Assembly: GCA_964443545.1 (NCBI GenBank)
Contig: CAYUCV010000006.1
Span: forward strand, 1 to 54,418
Source: JBAZKV01 sp964443545
Lineage (GTDB): Bacteria; Margulisbacteria; WOR-1; JAKLHX01; JBAZKV01
Length of the DNA: 54,418 bases
Direction of reading: 5' to 3'
Each line of letters starts with the position of its first letter. The stretch's first letter is position 1. Position numbers and translations under genes: made by a program. The notes beneath the pieces were generated by a model. That model worked only from the letters and a program-made list of their open reading frames with translations. It was not told the DNA's origin and searched no databases. This document shows, in pieces, positions 1-13,082 of the stretch.

Positions 1-1743
1 GTCATCGGCCAGCCGGATATGACCAGCAATTCGGCAAATCAAACTACCACGTGGACAAGATCAAATACAATGGCCCAGCCTCGCTTTGTGGCGTTTGCCG
101 GGTCAAAGATGCTCGTTTCGGAGTACACCAACAACCGCGTCTTGATCTACAATTCCATTCCGACGGGCAATAACGCGGCTGCCGATCTTGTTATCGGCCA
201 GCCCGGTATGACAACAGGAGAAGCAAATAACGGCGGGGTTTCCGCGTCAAGCCTTTCATGGCCCGAAGCGATATGCTGCGCGGCGGGTAAGCTGTTTGTT
301 TGCGATAGGCTCAACAACCGTGTCCTTATTTTTAATTCGCTTCCATCCGCGAACCATGCTGCTGCCGACGTTGTGATCGGTCAGGCGGACATGAACTCCA
401 ATTTGATCAATGCAGGTCTTGGCGCGTCAAGCTGCGCCGCAAATACGTTGTATACTCCATCAGGTCTCTACTGTGACGGGACAAGGTTGTTTATCGCGGA
501 TATCAATAACAACAGGGTCCTGATCTTTAACACGATCCCATCCGCCAACAACGCTTCCGCGGATATTGTGATCGGCCAGCCCGATATGACCTCTAACACT
601 GCCAATAACGGCGGATTATCCGCAAAAAGCTTATATACTCCGACCGATGTGTTTTTTGATGGGACCAAACTATTCATAGCGGATTACCGTAACAATCGGA
701 TCCTAATATATAATTCACTGCCCACAGGCAATAACTCTCCAGCTGATCTTGTGATCGGCCAGCCTGATATGACCTCAAATTCTGGTAATCAGGGCGGAGC
801 TGCTTCTTCGAGAACATTATTACATCCCGCATTTTTGTGGATTGACGGTTCAAGAATATTTATTTCGGATGAGAGTAATCACAGAGTACTGATCTATAAC
901 AACATACCCGCAGGCAACAATCCGGATGCTGATATTGTAGTTGGACAGCCTGATATGATCTCCACATCGATCAACCAGAACAATAATCTTTCCGCGTCCA
1001 CGATTAATTATCCAACAGGGGTAAGCGTCAATGATAGCAAGCTTTTTGTGTGTGATTCCGAAAACAACCGCGTCCTCATCTACGACCTGAACACCACCAA
1101 ACCCGTTATCTCTGATGTCAAGATAAACGAGGCAGGAGTGGTGTCAGGAGACACAATAAACTCTATCCCGACAATTAAAGCAAAACTATCAGGGTCAGAT
1201 ACTGTTGGAGGAGTGTATATAGATAATCTTAAGATAACCCTTGGCTCAACATTGTATACATATGCCTCATTTGATGCTTCTACCGATTCATACAATTCAA
1301 CCACAGGGGTATTCACCTTTAAGACCAAGAACGAACTGGTTCCGGGCAAGTATGATCTAAAGATAGAGGTATCTGATTATCTTGGTAACTGGGCAACATA
1401 TGAGGCAACCGACCTTGAGGTAAGAGCAGGGTCTGAGGCAGAGATAATAGGGACGCCGCTCAACTATCCTAATCCATTCAATACAACAACAGGAGCAACA
1501 AAGATAACATATAACCTTACAGTGGACAGCAATATACTGGTCTATATCTTTGATGTAAGAGGAGCGCTGGTGTGGAAGAGGAGCTATACAACCGGAAGTA
1601 TGGGAGGCAAGGCTGGGTATAACGAGGTTGAATGGGACGGCAAGGATGACTTTGGCAGTACAGTCGGAAATGGGATATACCCGTTCAGGATCGTTGCAGG
1701 GGCTAGAGTATTGGGACGGGGGAAGATAGCGGTGCTGGACTAA
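1..1743 (+). CDS. NHL/beta-propeller-type repeat surface protein with FlgD-like C-terminal domain (5' partial)
   Basis: The reading frame is open from the first base, so the gene begins upstream of the window. At least six repeats are visible, each ending in a VIGQPDM-type motif. They begin at nt 1, 190, 373, 568, 751 and 937, a period of 61-65 residues. Each repeat contains a segment like LFVCDxxNNRVLIYN, typical of NHL/six-bladed propeller blades. The last ~100 residues (from about nt 1450, YPNPFN) have the pattern of a FlgD-type Ig-like domain (VEWDGKDDFG, NGIYPFRI), common at the C-terminus of secreted proteins in candidate phyla. A short Ig-like linker lies between the two. It is probably exported and cell-surface or extracellular. 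Its specific ligand is unknown, and no terminator is seen after the stop. Confidence 0.8.
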   Translation, partial: VIGQPDMTSNSANQTTTWTRSNTMAQPRFVAFAGSKMLVSEYTNNRVLIYNSIPTGNNAAADLVIGQPGMTTGEANNGGVSASSLSWPEAICCAAGKLFVCDRLNNRVLIFNSLPSANHAAADVVIGQADMNSNLINAGLGASSCAANTLYTPSGLYCDGTRLFIADINNNRVLIFNTIPSANNASADIVIGQPDMTSNTANNGGLSAKSLYTPTDVFFDGTKLFIADYRNNRILIYNSLPTGNNSPADLVIGQPDMTSNSGNQGGAASSRTLLHPAFLWIDGSRIFISDESNHRVLIYNNIPAGNNPDADIVVGQPDMISTSINQNNNLSASTINYPTGVSVNDSKLFVCDSENNRVLIYDLNTTKPVISDVKINEAGVVSGDTINSIPTIKAKLSGSDTVGGVYIDNLKITLGSTLYTYASFDASTDSYNSTTGVFTFKTKNELVPGKYDLKIEVSDYLGNWATYEATDLEVRAGSEAEIIGTPLNYPNPFNTTTGATKITYNLTVDSNILVYIFDVRGALVWKRSYTTGSMGGKAGYNEVEWDGKDDFGSTVGNGIYPFRIVAGARVLGRGKIAVLD

Positions 1744-1750
1744 AAGCCTA

Positions 1751-1779
1751 TTGACAAGCTAGTTCCGCGGATGTAAAAT
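1751..1779 (+). promoter_or_regulatory. sigma70-type promoter of the ribosomal superoperon
   Basis: TTGACA (1751-1756), a 17-bp spacer and TAAAAT (1774-1779) make a near-consensus housekeeping promoter. It lies 116 bases before rpmG, just past the stop of the upstream surface-protein gene. It is the only strong promoter I see before the 29-kb block of ribosomal genes. Confidence 0.75.
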
Positions 1780-1814
1780 AAAAGTGTTCTGAAAAAGGAC
1801 CGACCTCGCAGAAT

Positions 1815-1831
1815 TTCCAAAGTTTTTGGAA
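1815..1831 (+). promoter_or_regulatory. small hairpin in the rpmG leader
   Basis: A perfect 7-bp inverted repeat (TTCCAAA/TTTGGAA) with a 3-base loop lies in the untranslated leader between the promoter and rpmG. It is not followed by a T-run, so it is not an intrinsic terminator. It could be a protein-binding or mRNA-stability element; its role is not known. Confidence 0.35.
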
Positions 1832-1894
1832 GCGGAGGATATTTGTGCGCGGGGTATTTTTGTCTTTGATAAAGAAGGAATGTGAGCCAAAGTC

Positions 1895-2047
1895 ATGAGA
1901 GAAATAATCACACTGTCGTGCGGGACCTGCAAACGGAAAAACTACGCCTCAACCAGGAACAAAAAACCGGGCTCGGAAAAATTAAGCATAAAGAAGTACT
2001 GTCCGTCGTGCAGAAAAAGGACTTTGCACAAGGAAGAGAAATCGTAA
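1895..2047 (+). CDS. rpmG: 50S ribosomal protein L33 (zinc-binding form)
   Basis: This is a 50-residue protein beginning MREIITLSCGTCKRKNY and ending in CPSCRKRTLHKEEKS. The two CxxC pairs (C9/C12 and C36/C39) are the zinc ribbon of C+ type L33. L33 sits near the E site of the large subunit. The ATG at 1895 is preceded by GAAGGA, about 15 bases upstream, which is a rather long spacing. The neighbours tRNA-Trp, secE and nusG are in the classic bacterial order. The gene was identified by direct translation because it is short. Confidence 0.9.
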   Translation: MREIITLSCGTCKRKNYASTRNKKPGSEKLSIKKYCPSCRKRTLHKEEKS

Positions 2048-2101
2048 GACAGGTGGTTTGGGATTTGGAGAATTGGATTTGTGATTTCCCGCCGCGATTA
2101 A

Positions 2102-2174
<73 letters not shown>

Positions 2175-2186
2175 TCCGGAAATAGA

Positions 2187-2408
2187 ATGAATAAGATAAA
2201 AGAGATAGCGGAAGCGGTAAAGAAATATTTAAAGGAGACCGAGGCGGAAGCAAAGAAAGTCGTCTGGCCGGACCGCAGGTATGTTACAACGGCGACCGTG
2301 ATAATACTTGTGATAGTGGCTTTGTCGGCGGTCTTCATAACTCTGGTCGATGTTTCGTTCGTCAAGATCTTTAAATTCTTGACCGACAATATAAATATAA
2401 GGTTGTGA
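2187..2408 (+). CDS. secE: preprotein translocase subunit SecE
   Basis: This is a 73-residue protein of the short, single-span bacterial SecE type. A charged amphipathic helix (roughly residues 1-25, ending KKVVWPDRR) is followed by one transmembrane helix (about residues 32-55). SecE clamps SecY in the SecYEG channel. The ATG at 2187 gives the standard MNKIKE start; the frame extends upstream into the tRNA, which cannot be coding. There is no strong Shine-Dalgarno sequence. The stop overlaps the nusG GTG (GTGA). Confidence 0.92.
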   Translation: MNKIKEIAEAVKKYLKETEAEAKKVVWPDRRYVTTATVIILVIVALSAVFITLVDVSFVKIFKFLTDNINIRL

Positions 2409-3184
2409 GCATGGAAGAGAATTTGGCCGGAGCAGAAATAGAACAAACTGGGACTGCTGAGCAGCAGGCTCAGGTTCCGGAGGCTCCGGTGACCCCCGAA
2501 CAGGGTCCCGTGCAGGAGGCTTCTGCCCCTGCCGTAGAAGAGGCCCCTGTCGAAACTGCGGCAGCTCAAGCCCAGGAGCCCGAAGCCGAGTCTAAGCCTT
2601 CCGAGGCTGGGGCTCCGGCGGCTGAAACGCCTGTTACTGAAGAGCCTAAACCGGTTCAGGAGCCAAAGTGGTATATCGTTCAGACCCTTACCGGGATGGA
2701 GGACAGGGTAAAGGCCAAGATAGAAAATGAGATACAGACCCGCGGCTGGAGCGGCAAAGTGTTCAGGGTCCTGGTCCCGGAAGAAGAGACGGTGGAAGTA
2801 AAGGGCGACAAAAGGGTGGTCCGCAAAAGAAAGATGTACCCGGGCTACGTTTTTGTCGAGATGATCATGGACGAGGAAGTGTGGTTCGAAATTAGGCAGA
2901 CCCAGGGAGTGGCAAGGTTCATCGGCGGAAAGATCCACCCGGTCCCTGTTACGGACAGAGAGATGCAGAGGGTTTTAAAGCAGATAGGCATCAAGGAAAA
3001 AGAGGTCACCGTCGAGTTCGAGGTGGGAGAGCCGATAAGGATAATCAGCGGCTCCTTTAGGGGATACACGGGTTCGGTTTCCGAAATAAATGCGGGCAAG
3101 TCCAAATTGAAGGCGATGATAAACATCTTTGGAAGGGACACTTCGGTCGAGGTCGATTTTGACCGGGTGGAAAAAATAATATAA
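2405..3184 (+). CDS. nusG: transcription termination/antitermination protein NusG with long acidic N-terminal tail
   Basis: The core from about residue 88 (KWYIVQTLTGMEDRVK) is a normal NGN domain, followed by a KOW domain with GSFRGYTGSV near the C-terminus. It binds RNA polymerase and couples it to Rho or to ribosomal S10. The odd part is the first ~86 residues, a Glu/Ala/Pro/Gln-rich low-complexity tail absent from typical ~180-residue NusG. The start is the GTG at 2405, overlapping the secE stop, or the ATG at 2411 two codons later; the tail is in frame with either. Confidence 0.92.
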   Translation: MSMEENLAGAEIEQTGTAEQQAQVPEAPVTPEQGPVQEASAPAVEEAPVETAAAQAQEPEAESKPSEAGAPAAETPVTEEPKPVQEPKWYIVQTLTGMEDRVKAKIENEIQTRGWSGKVFRVLVPEEETVEVKGDKRVVRKRKMYPGYVFVEMIMDEEVWFEIRQTQGVARFIGGKIHPVPVTDREMQRVLKQIGIKEKEVTVEFEVGEPIRIISGSFRGYTGSVSEINAGKSKLKAMINIFGRDTSVEVDFDRVEKII

Positions 3185-3186
3185 AA

Positions 3187-3612
3187 ATGGCAAAAGCTCT
3201 TAAGACAAAAGTAAAACTCCAGATACAGGCCGGCAAAGCTAATCCGGCCCCTCCGATAGGCCCGGCCCTTGGGCAGCACGGTGTCAACATTATGGAATTC
3301 TGCAAGGCATATAATGCTCAGACCCAGGACAAAGGGGATATGACCATCCCTGTAGAGATATCCATATACGAGGACAGGTCCTTTACCTTTGTCCTCAAGA
3401 CCCCCCCGGCATCTACCCTGCTCACAAAAGCGGCAGGAGTGGAAAAAGGCTCCGGGGAACCCAACAGGAACAAGGTCGGGTCCGTAACAAAAAAACAGGT
3501 CGAGGAGATAGCGCAGATCAAACTGCCGGACCTAAATGCCCGGGACATAGAGGCTGCCAGCAGGATAATCGAGGGAACGGCAAGAAATATGGGAATAGAG
3601 ATAAAAGGATGA
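3187..3612 (+). CDS. rplK: 50S ribosomal protein L11
   Basis: This 141-residue protein has the family-typical length. PAPPIGPALGQHGVNIMEF near the N-terminus is the signature of the L11 N-terminal domain. The C-terminal domain binds the GTPase-associated region of 23S rRNA. It begins 2 bases after the nusG stop and overlaps rplA by ATGA. It is part of the rplKAJL cluster. Confidence 0.96.
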   Translation: MAKALKTKVKLQIQAGKANPAPPIGPALGQHGVNIMEFCKAYNAQTQDKGDMTIPVEISIYEDRSFTFVLKTPPASTLLTKAAGVEKGSGEPNRNKVGSVTKKQVEEIAQIKLPDLNARDIEAASRIIEGTARNMGIEIKG

Positions 3613-4319
3613 AAACAGGAAAAAAGTATGCCGAAAAAGCAAAGCTTGTTGACAGGAACGCCCTATACATTATAGAGGAAGCGGTTGAACTGCTCAAAAA
3701 GACCGCCCCGGCAAAATTTGACGAGACCATAGACTTTTCGATAAGGCTGGGGATAGATCCCAAAAAGACCGACCAGAATGTGAGAGGAACGGTAGCTCTT
3801 CCCGGAGGAACAGGTAAAAAGGTGACGCTGGCAGTTCTTGCAAAGGGCGAAAAGTATAAAGAAGCCCAGGAGGCAGGCGCCGACCATGTGGGAATGGATG
3901 ACCTGGTGGAAAAAATAATGGGCGGCTGGACAGAATTTGATCTTCTTCTTGCAACCCCGGATGTTATGGCCTCTGTAGGCAAGCTCGGCAAAGTCCTTGG
4001 CAAAAAAGGACTTATGCCTAATCCCAAGGCCGGTACCGTTACAAATGATATTTCAAAAGCCGTCAAGGATTTTAAGGCGGGCAAAGTAGAGTTCAAACCC
4101 GACAAATCCGCCGTGATCCACCTCGGGATCGGCAAAGTGTCTTTTGACGCAAAGGCGATATCCTCAAATATCATGGCAGTATTGGAAGCCGTTAACAAAG
4201 CCAGGCCCAGCGCTTTCAAGGGCCTGTATTTTAAGTCGGCTTATATCTCTTCTACCATGGGGCCGTCAATTAAACTCAATGTGCAAAAGGCGCTTAAGAG
4301 CGCACAGGAGGCTGACTGA
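3609..4319 (+). CDS. rplA: 50S ribosomal protein L1
   Basis: This is a 236-residue protein. Recognisable segments are VRGTVALPGGTGK and GLMPNPKAGTVT, the two most conserved stretches of L1. L1 forms the mobile L1 stalk at the E site and in many bacteria represses its own operon. Translation is coupled to rplK by a 4-base ATGA overlap. Confidence 0.96.
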   Translation: MKTGKKYAEKAKLVDRNALYIIEEAVELLKKTAPAKFDETIDFSIRLGIDPKKTDQNVRGTVALPGGTGKKVTLAVLAKGEKYKEAQEAGADHVGMDDLVEKIMGGWTEFDLLLATPDVMASVGKLGKVLGKKGLMPNPKAGTVTNDISKAVKDFKAGKVEFKPDKSAVIHLGIGKVSFDAKAISSNIMAVLEAVNKARPSAFKGLYFKSAYISSTMGPSIKLNVQKALKSAQEAD

Positions 4320-4321
4320 TC

Positions 4322-4870
4322 ATGATCAAGGAAGCAAAAAAGGCTGTTAAGGAGCCGAGGCCCGAAAAGGTATCCGCAGTGGCCGAGATCAAGGAAAGCA
4401 TAAGCAAAAGCAGCATAATAGTTTTTACGGACCACAATGCTCTTACCGTGGCGCAGATGACCAAGTTGCGCAACGAACTCTGGAAAGAAAAGGCGGTCTA
4501 TAAGGTAGTAAAGAACACTTTGGCGGAGCGATCCTTTGAAGGCGATAATCTTGAAAAGATAAGGCCGATACTTGCGGGCCCGACATCAGTTATTTTTGGC
4601 TATGGGGACCCTGTTCAGCCGGCAAAGATACTTTCCAAATTCCTGAAAGAGAACGAAAAGCCCGCGGTCAAAGGGGCCGTCATGGAAGGCAGATTTGTCG
4701 ATGCCTCTATGGTCAAAAAGATAGCAGCTCTTCCCGGAAGGGAAACACTGATCGCAATGGCCCTTGCGGGCATGAAGAGCCCGATAAGCGGCTTTGTGAA
4801 TGTATTGTCCGGGCCCATGAGAAAACTGGTCTATACGCTTGATGCTATTTCAAAAAAGAAGGGAGGCTGA
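4322..4870 (+). CDS. rplJ: 50S ribosomal protein L10
   Basis: This 182-residue stalk-base protein anchors the L7/L12 dimers through its C-terminal helix. The segment VVKNTLAERSFEGDNL matches the conserved N-terminal domain. AGGAGG at 4306-4311 supports the ATG at 4322. Only two bases separate it from rplA, so there is no room for the long L10 leader RNA that regulates this gene in many bacteria. Confidence 0.94.
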   Translation: MIKEAKKAVKEPRPEKVSAVAEIKESISKSSIIVFTDHNALTVAQMTKLRNELWKEKAVYKVVKNTLAERSFEGDNLEKIRPILAGPTSVIFGYGDPVQPAKILSKFLKENEKPAVKGAVMEGRFVDASMVKKIAALPGRETLIAMALAGMKSPISGFVNVLSGPMRKLVYTLDAISKKKGG

Positions 4871-4875
4871 GTTAA

Positions 4876-5233
4876 GTGGCTAATTTAGAGGAGATGATGA
4901 CGACGATCGAAGGGATGACTGTGCTGGAGCTTTCCGACCTGGTCAAAAAGCTGGAAGAAAAGTTCGGCGTAACGGCAGCGGCTCCGGTAGCGGTCATGGG
5001 AGCGGCAGCAGCAGCGGGCCCGGCCGAAGAAGCCAAGGACGAAGTTGACGTTATCCTTACTTCCGTAGGGGACAAGAAGATCCAGATACTGAAAGTTGTA
5101 AGAGAGCTGACAGGCCTGGGTCTAAAGGAAGCAAAGGACATAGTTGATACCGTGCCGAAACCGGTCAAGACCAAGATCAAGAAGGCCGAAGCGGAAGAGA
5201 TCAAGAAAAAGCTCGAAGAGCAGGGAGGCGCAG

Positions 5234-5247
<14 letters not shown>
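4876..5247 (+). CDS. rplL: 50S ribosomal protein L7/L12
   Basis: This is a 123-residue protein. It has an N-terminal dimerisation helix, an Ala-rich hinge (about residues 33-50) and the conserved C-terminal factor-binding domain (KIQILKVVRELTGLGLKEAK). It recruits translation GTPases to the ribosome. The start is GTG with GGGAGG 9 bases upstream. Its last 14 bases overlap the proposed rpoB start. Confidence 0.96.
5222..5236 (+). promoter_or_regulatory. Shine-Dalgarno site and TTG start of rpoB
   Basis: AGGGAGG (5222-5228) is 5 bases before a TTG (5234-5236) inside the rplL coding end. This fixes the rpoB start inside rplL. The in-frame ATG further upstream at 5144 would add an Arg/Lys-rich shadow peptide and has no family support. 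Confidence 0.65.
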
Positions 5248-8514
<3,267 letters not shown>

Positions 8515-8518
<4 letters not shown>

Positions 8519-11500
8519 CCGAAAAGACACATCGTCCGGAAGGCGCGTGGTTCGACTACCTTAAGATAGGGCTTGTTTCTACCGAAAGGATACTTTCCTG
8601 GTCCTATGGAGAGGTCGAAAAACCGGAGACCATCAATTACCGGACCTTTAAGCCCGAAAGAAAAGGACTTTTCTGCGAAAAGATCTTTGGCCCGGTCAAA
8701 GACTGGGAATGCCACTGCGGCAGATACCGCAGGGTGAGATATAGGGGCATCATCTGCGAAAGATGCGGGGTCGAAGTGACCACTTCAAGGGTCCGTAGGG
8801 AAAGAATGGGGCACATTAGGCTCTGCGTGCCGGTTTCCCATGTCTGGTTCCTTCGCGGCATCCCGGGCTATGTGGGACTGCTTCTTGACATAACCAACAA
8901 AGACCTCGAAGAGGTCATATACTACGACTCCTATGTGGTGACGGAGATATCGGACTCTCTAAAGACAAAGCTTGCGGTAGGAGATGTGCTTAAAGAGAAC
9001 GAATACCAGGACCTGAAAGAAAAGTACGGCAGCGCGCTTAAGGCCGAGACAGGGGCCAAACCCATAAGGGAGCTTCTATCTCAGATAGATCTTTCGGCGC
9101 TTGTAAAGACGCTCAGGAAAGACCTTAAAGGATCTGCCGGGCAAAAAAGGATCAAGATAATCAAGAGGCTGCGCACCGCGGAAAACTTCCTTAAATCAGG
9201 CAACAGGCCGGAGTGGATGATCCTGGAAGTGATCCCGGTAATGCCGCCGGACCTGCGTCCCATGGTCCAGCTGGAGGGCGGACGTTTTGCAACATCGGAC
9301 CTGAACGACCTTTACAGAAGGGTCCTCAACAGGAACAACAGGCTAAAAAAGATGATCGCGATGGGCGCTCCCGAGATGATCATCCGCAACGAAAAGAGGA
9401 TGCTGCAGGAAGCCGTGGATGTCCTTATTGACAACGGCAGAAGAAAAAGAGCGGTCACAGGAACAACGGGAAGACCTCTCAAGTCTCTTACAGATATAAT
9501 AGAAGGCAAGCAGGGCAGGTTCAGGCAGAACCTGCTTGGAAAGCGCGCCGATTATTCCGGAAGATCGGTCATCGTGGTCGGACCATCCCTAAAGATGCAC
9601 CAGTGCGGCCTTCCCAAAGAGATGGCGCTGGAACTCTTCAAACCTTTTGTTATCCGTAAACTGGTGGAAAAAGGCCTTTCTCAAAATGTAAAGAGCGCAA
9701 AGAGACAGCTCGAGAGAAAAGACATCGTTGTCTTGGACATCCTTGAAGAAGTTATTAAAGGCCATGTGGTAATGCTTAACAGGGCGCCCACACTTCACAG
9801 GCTGGGCATCCAGGCCTTTGAGCCGATACTAGTAGAAGGTAAAGCGATCCAGATACATCCTTTGGTCTGCACCGCTTTTAATGCTGACTTTGACGGTGAC
9901 CAGATGGCGGTCCATGTTCCTCTGCTGACCGAGGCGCAGGTAGAAGCCAAAGTCCTGATGCTGTCCGCCAACAACCTGCTTTCGCCGGCGTCCGGCAGGC
10001 CTATAGTTACCCCTACTCAGGACATCATCCTGGGGACCTATTACATGACCTTTATTGACGAGAACCAGCCAAGAGGCGCAGGGATGGTTTTTGCCTCAGA
10101 AGATGAGGCAATGATCGCCCATGATACGGATGTCATCCATCTCCACGCAAAGATCAAGGTAAGGATGGATGGAGAGCTTATCGAAACTACGGTCGGAAGG
10201 ATCAAGTTCAACCACACGATGAGAAGGGCGATCAAGAGGCAGCTGCCGGAAGCCGAACTCAACTACCGCAACGAGAACTTTGATAAGAAAAAAGTTGAGC
10301 AGTTCGTAAAAGAGTGCTATGTCAAGTACGGCTCTGCGGTCACGGCTCAGATAGCCGATGAGATAAAGCGGCTCGGCTTTAAATATGCAACTCTTGCGGG
10401 CATTTCGATAGGTCTTGACGATCTCGTTATTCCAAAAGAAAAACGTCAGATCGTATCAAAGGCCGAATCCGAAGTGGAACAGCTCGAAAAAATGGAAAAG
10501 AGCGGGACCATCTCTTCCAAGGAGCAGTTCATAAAAGCTCTGGACATCTGGAGCGAAGTTACCTCAAATGTCACACAGGCGCTCCTCAATGAATTTGACA
10601 AGCTCAATTCCGTTTATCTTATGTCGATCTCAGGAGCAAGAGGTTCGCTTGACCAGGTAAGACAGCTTTCCGGTATAAGGGGCCTTATGGCGGACCCGTC
10701 CGGCAACATCATCTCTATTCCGATCAAGACCAACTTCAAAGAAGGCCTTAGCGTGACCGAGTACTTTATCTCCTGTTACGGAGCAAGGAAAGGCCTTGTG
10801 GATACCGCTCTTAGAACGGCCGATTCCGGATATCTCACAAGAAGATTGGTGGATGTTACCCAGGATGTAATGATAATAGAGGATGACTGCGGGGCCAAGA
10901 AAGGCCTGGTGATCACTCCGATAAAAGAAGGCTATGAAGAAATAGTTCCGATATCCGCCAGGATAGTTTCTAGGGTCGCCGCAAAAAGGATAAGCGATCC
11001 GATAACCAACAAGGTCATTGTAGATGCGGGAGAGGAAATAGAAGAAGGGACCGCAAAGCAGATCTCGGAAGCCGGCATAGAATCGGTAGAGGTCCGCTCC
11101 CCGCTTACCTGTAAGTGCAAGAGAGGCATATGTAAGGCCTGCTACGGCAAAAACCTGTCCACCGGTCTTCTCATCAATACCGGCGAGGCGGTCGGCGTTA
11201 TCGCCGCCCAGTCGATAGGAGAACCGGGCACTCAGTTGACCATGAGAACGTTCCATATAGGAGGCGTGGCTCTGCACAAGACCGCAAAGATCGGTATTAA
11301 GGCTAAGCACCCGGGCAAAGTTAAATGGGGCGAGGAACTTGAGGTAAAGCCTTTTGCGGATGATCACGGCGTCAAAGTCAATCTAGTGACCAGAGAGTCG
11401 AAGGTCACTGTCAAGGTAAAAGAAAGAGAAGAGGAATACCCGATCCCGGTCGGCTCGGTAATGAAGCTTACCGACGGCAGCCATGCTTCTGCCGGCAGCG

Positions 11501-12669
11501 TTATCGCCGAATACGACCCGACCTACGACTATATAATCGCGACTTCCGAAGGAAGGGTCAGGATAATCGATATCGACACTTTTGAGAGGAAGAAAAAGAC
11601 CGGCGAAAAAACGCTCGTTGAAACCGTGACAAAGAACGACGGGATGATCTTTGTCTATAACCCCAAGATGATAAAGGAATACGAAATACCAAAAGGCATA
11701 AAACCTTTTGTCAAATTCGGGGACCCCGTCAAGCTGGGAACGGAACTGGCGGCAAATGTCCTTTCAAAGACTCCGGGAGCCGTTATAGACATCGAGGACA
11801 AAGCAAAGCACCACAATGTGATAATAGCTCCGGGGGAATTCTACCAGATACCTTCGGGCTCCAGGATGTTCTTTGACGACGGCCAGGACCTTAAGGCCTA
11901 CGAAGTGATAGCCAAGGTGGAGAGCGTACGCAGAGACCCCAGCAAGACCAGAGATATCATCCAGGGTCTGCCGCGCGTGGAGGAGCTTTTTGAAGGAAGA
12001 CGGCCAAAAGATACAGTCATCCTTTCTGAGATGGACGGAGAGGTGGATGTGATCGATGCCGAAGGCGCAAGGCAGATAGTGATCTACGCAGGAAAGAACG
12101 AGAAGCTAGAATATGTGGTCCCTTATGAGACCAGGCTCCGGGTGGCCAAAGGAGATCATGTGCGAAAGGGTGCTCCGCTTACATTCGGCACAATAAATCC
12201 GCACGATGTGCTGAGGATAGAAGGGGTGGAAGCGGCGCAGAAGCATCTGGTCAACGAGATACAAAAGATCTACAGGGCTCAGGGAGTTACCATACACGAC
12301 AAGCATATAGAGGTAGTGGTGCGCCAGATGACCAAAAAGATCAGGATAGTTGAGTCCGGAGATACCATGCTGCTTCCTGGAGAGCTCAAGGATAAGGCTG
12401 ATTTTGAAACCATCTGCGAGGATGTTAAGGGCGAAAAGCCGACCGCGCAGCAGGTCCTTCTGGGCATAACCAAGGCATCGCTTATCACCAACAGCTTTAT
12501 CTCTGCCGCATCCTTCCAGGAAACGGCAAGGATACTTACGGAAGCGGCAATAGAAGGAAAAGTGGATGAAATGTACGGCCTTAAGGAAAATGTCATCATC
12601 GGAAAACTGATCCCTGCCGGCACCGGTTTTGCCGGGTACAGGTATCTCGAACTGTTGCCTAAGATATAA
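8515..12669 (+). CDS. rpoC: DNA-directed RNA polymerase subunit beta'
   Basis: This protein is 1384 residues. The N-terminal zinc ribbon (CHCGRYRR...CERCG, about residues 63-84) is present. The catalytic NADFDGDQMAVH loop, whose three Asp residues hold the active-site magnesium, is near residue 456. The second zinc site (CKCKRGICKACYG) is near residue 865. The trigger-loop region (PGTQLTMRTFHIGG) follows at about 905-918. It forms the catalytic cleft with RpoB and is translationally coupled to it. Confidence 0.97.
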
Positions 12670-12685
12670 GAAGGAGAAGGACCAA

Positions 12686-13081
12686 ATGCCGACAATAATG
12701 CAGCTGGTAAGGAAGGGAAGAAAGCAGAGCAAGCAGAAGAGCAAGGCGCCTGCCCTCGGCGGTTCTCCGCTGAAGAGGGGCGTTTGCATAAGGGTCTATA
12801 CCACAACGCCGAAAAAGCCGAACTCCGCCTTAAGAAAAGTTGCCAGGATTCGCCTGGTCAACGGCATGGAGGTAACGGCTTACATTCCGGGAGTGGGACA
12901 TAATCTTCAGGAGCACTCGGTGGTCCTGATAAGAGGCGGAAGGGTCAAGGACCTTCCCGGGGTCAGGTATCACATAGTAAGAGGAACTTTTGATACTGCC
13001 GGAGTTGAGAACAGATTAAAGTCAAGGTCAAAATATGGAGCCAAGAGGCCAAAGGGCCAGGGGAAAGCGGAGGCTAAATAA
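12686..13081 (+). CDS. rpsL: 30S ribosomal protein S12
   Basis: This 131-residue decoding-centre protein contains TTTPKKPNSALRKVAR and the downstream loop PGVGHNLQEHSVVLIRGGRV. The lysines linked to streptomycin sensitivity in the family appear in their usual context. AAGGAGAAGG lies just upstream of the ATG at 12686. The in-frame ATG at 12629 lies inside rpoC and would add a non-family peptide. Confidence 0.96.
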   Translation: MPTIMQLVRKGRKQSKQKSKAPALGGSPLKRGVCIRVYTTTPKKPNSALRKVARIRLVNGMEVTAYIPGVGHNLQEHSVVLIRGGRVKDLPGVRYHIVRGTFDTAGVENRLKSRSKYGAKRPKGQGKAEAK

Positions 13082-13082
13082 C

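Noticed and set aside
4300..4321. An L10 leader regulating rplJ
   Set aside because: The gap to rplA is only two bases, too small for the known leader structure.
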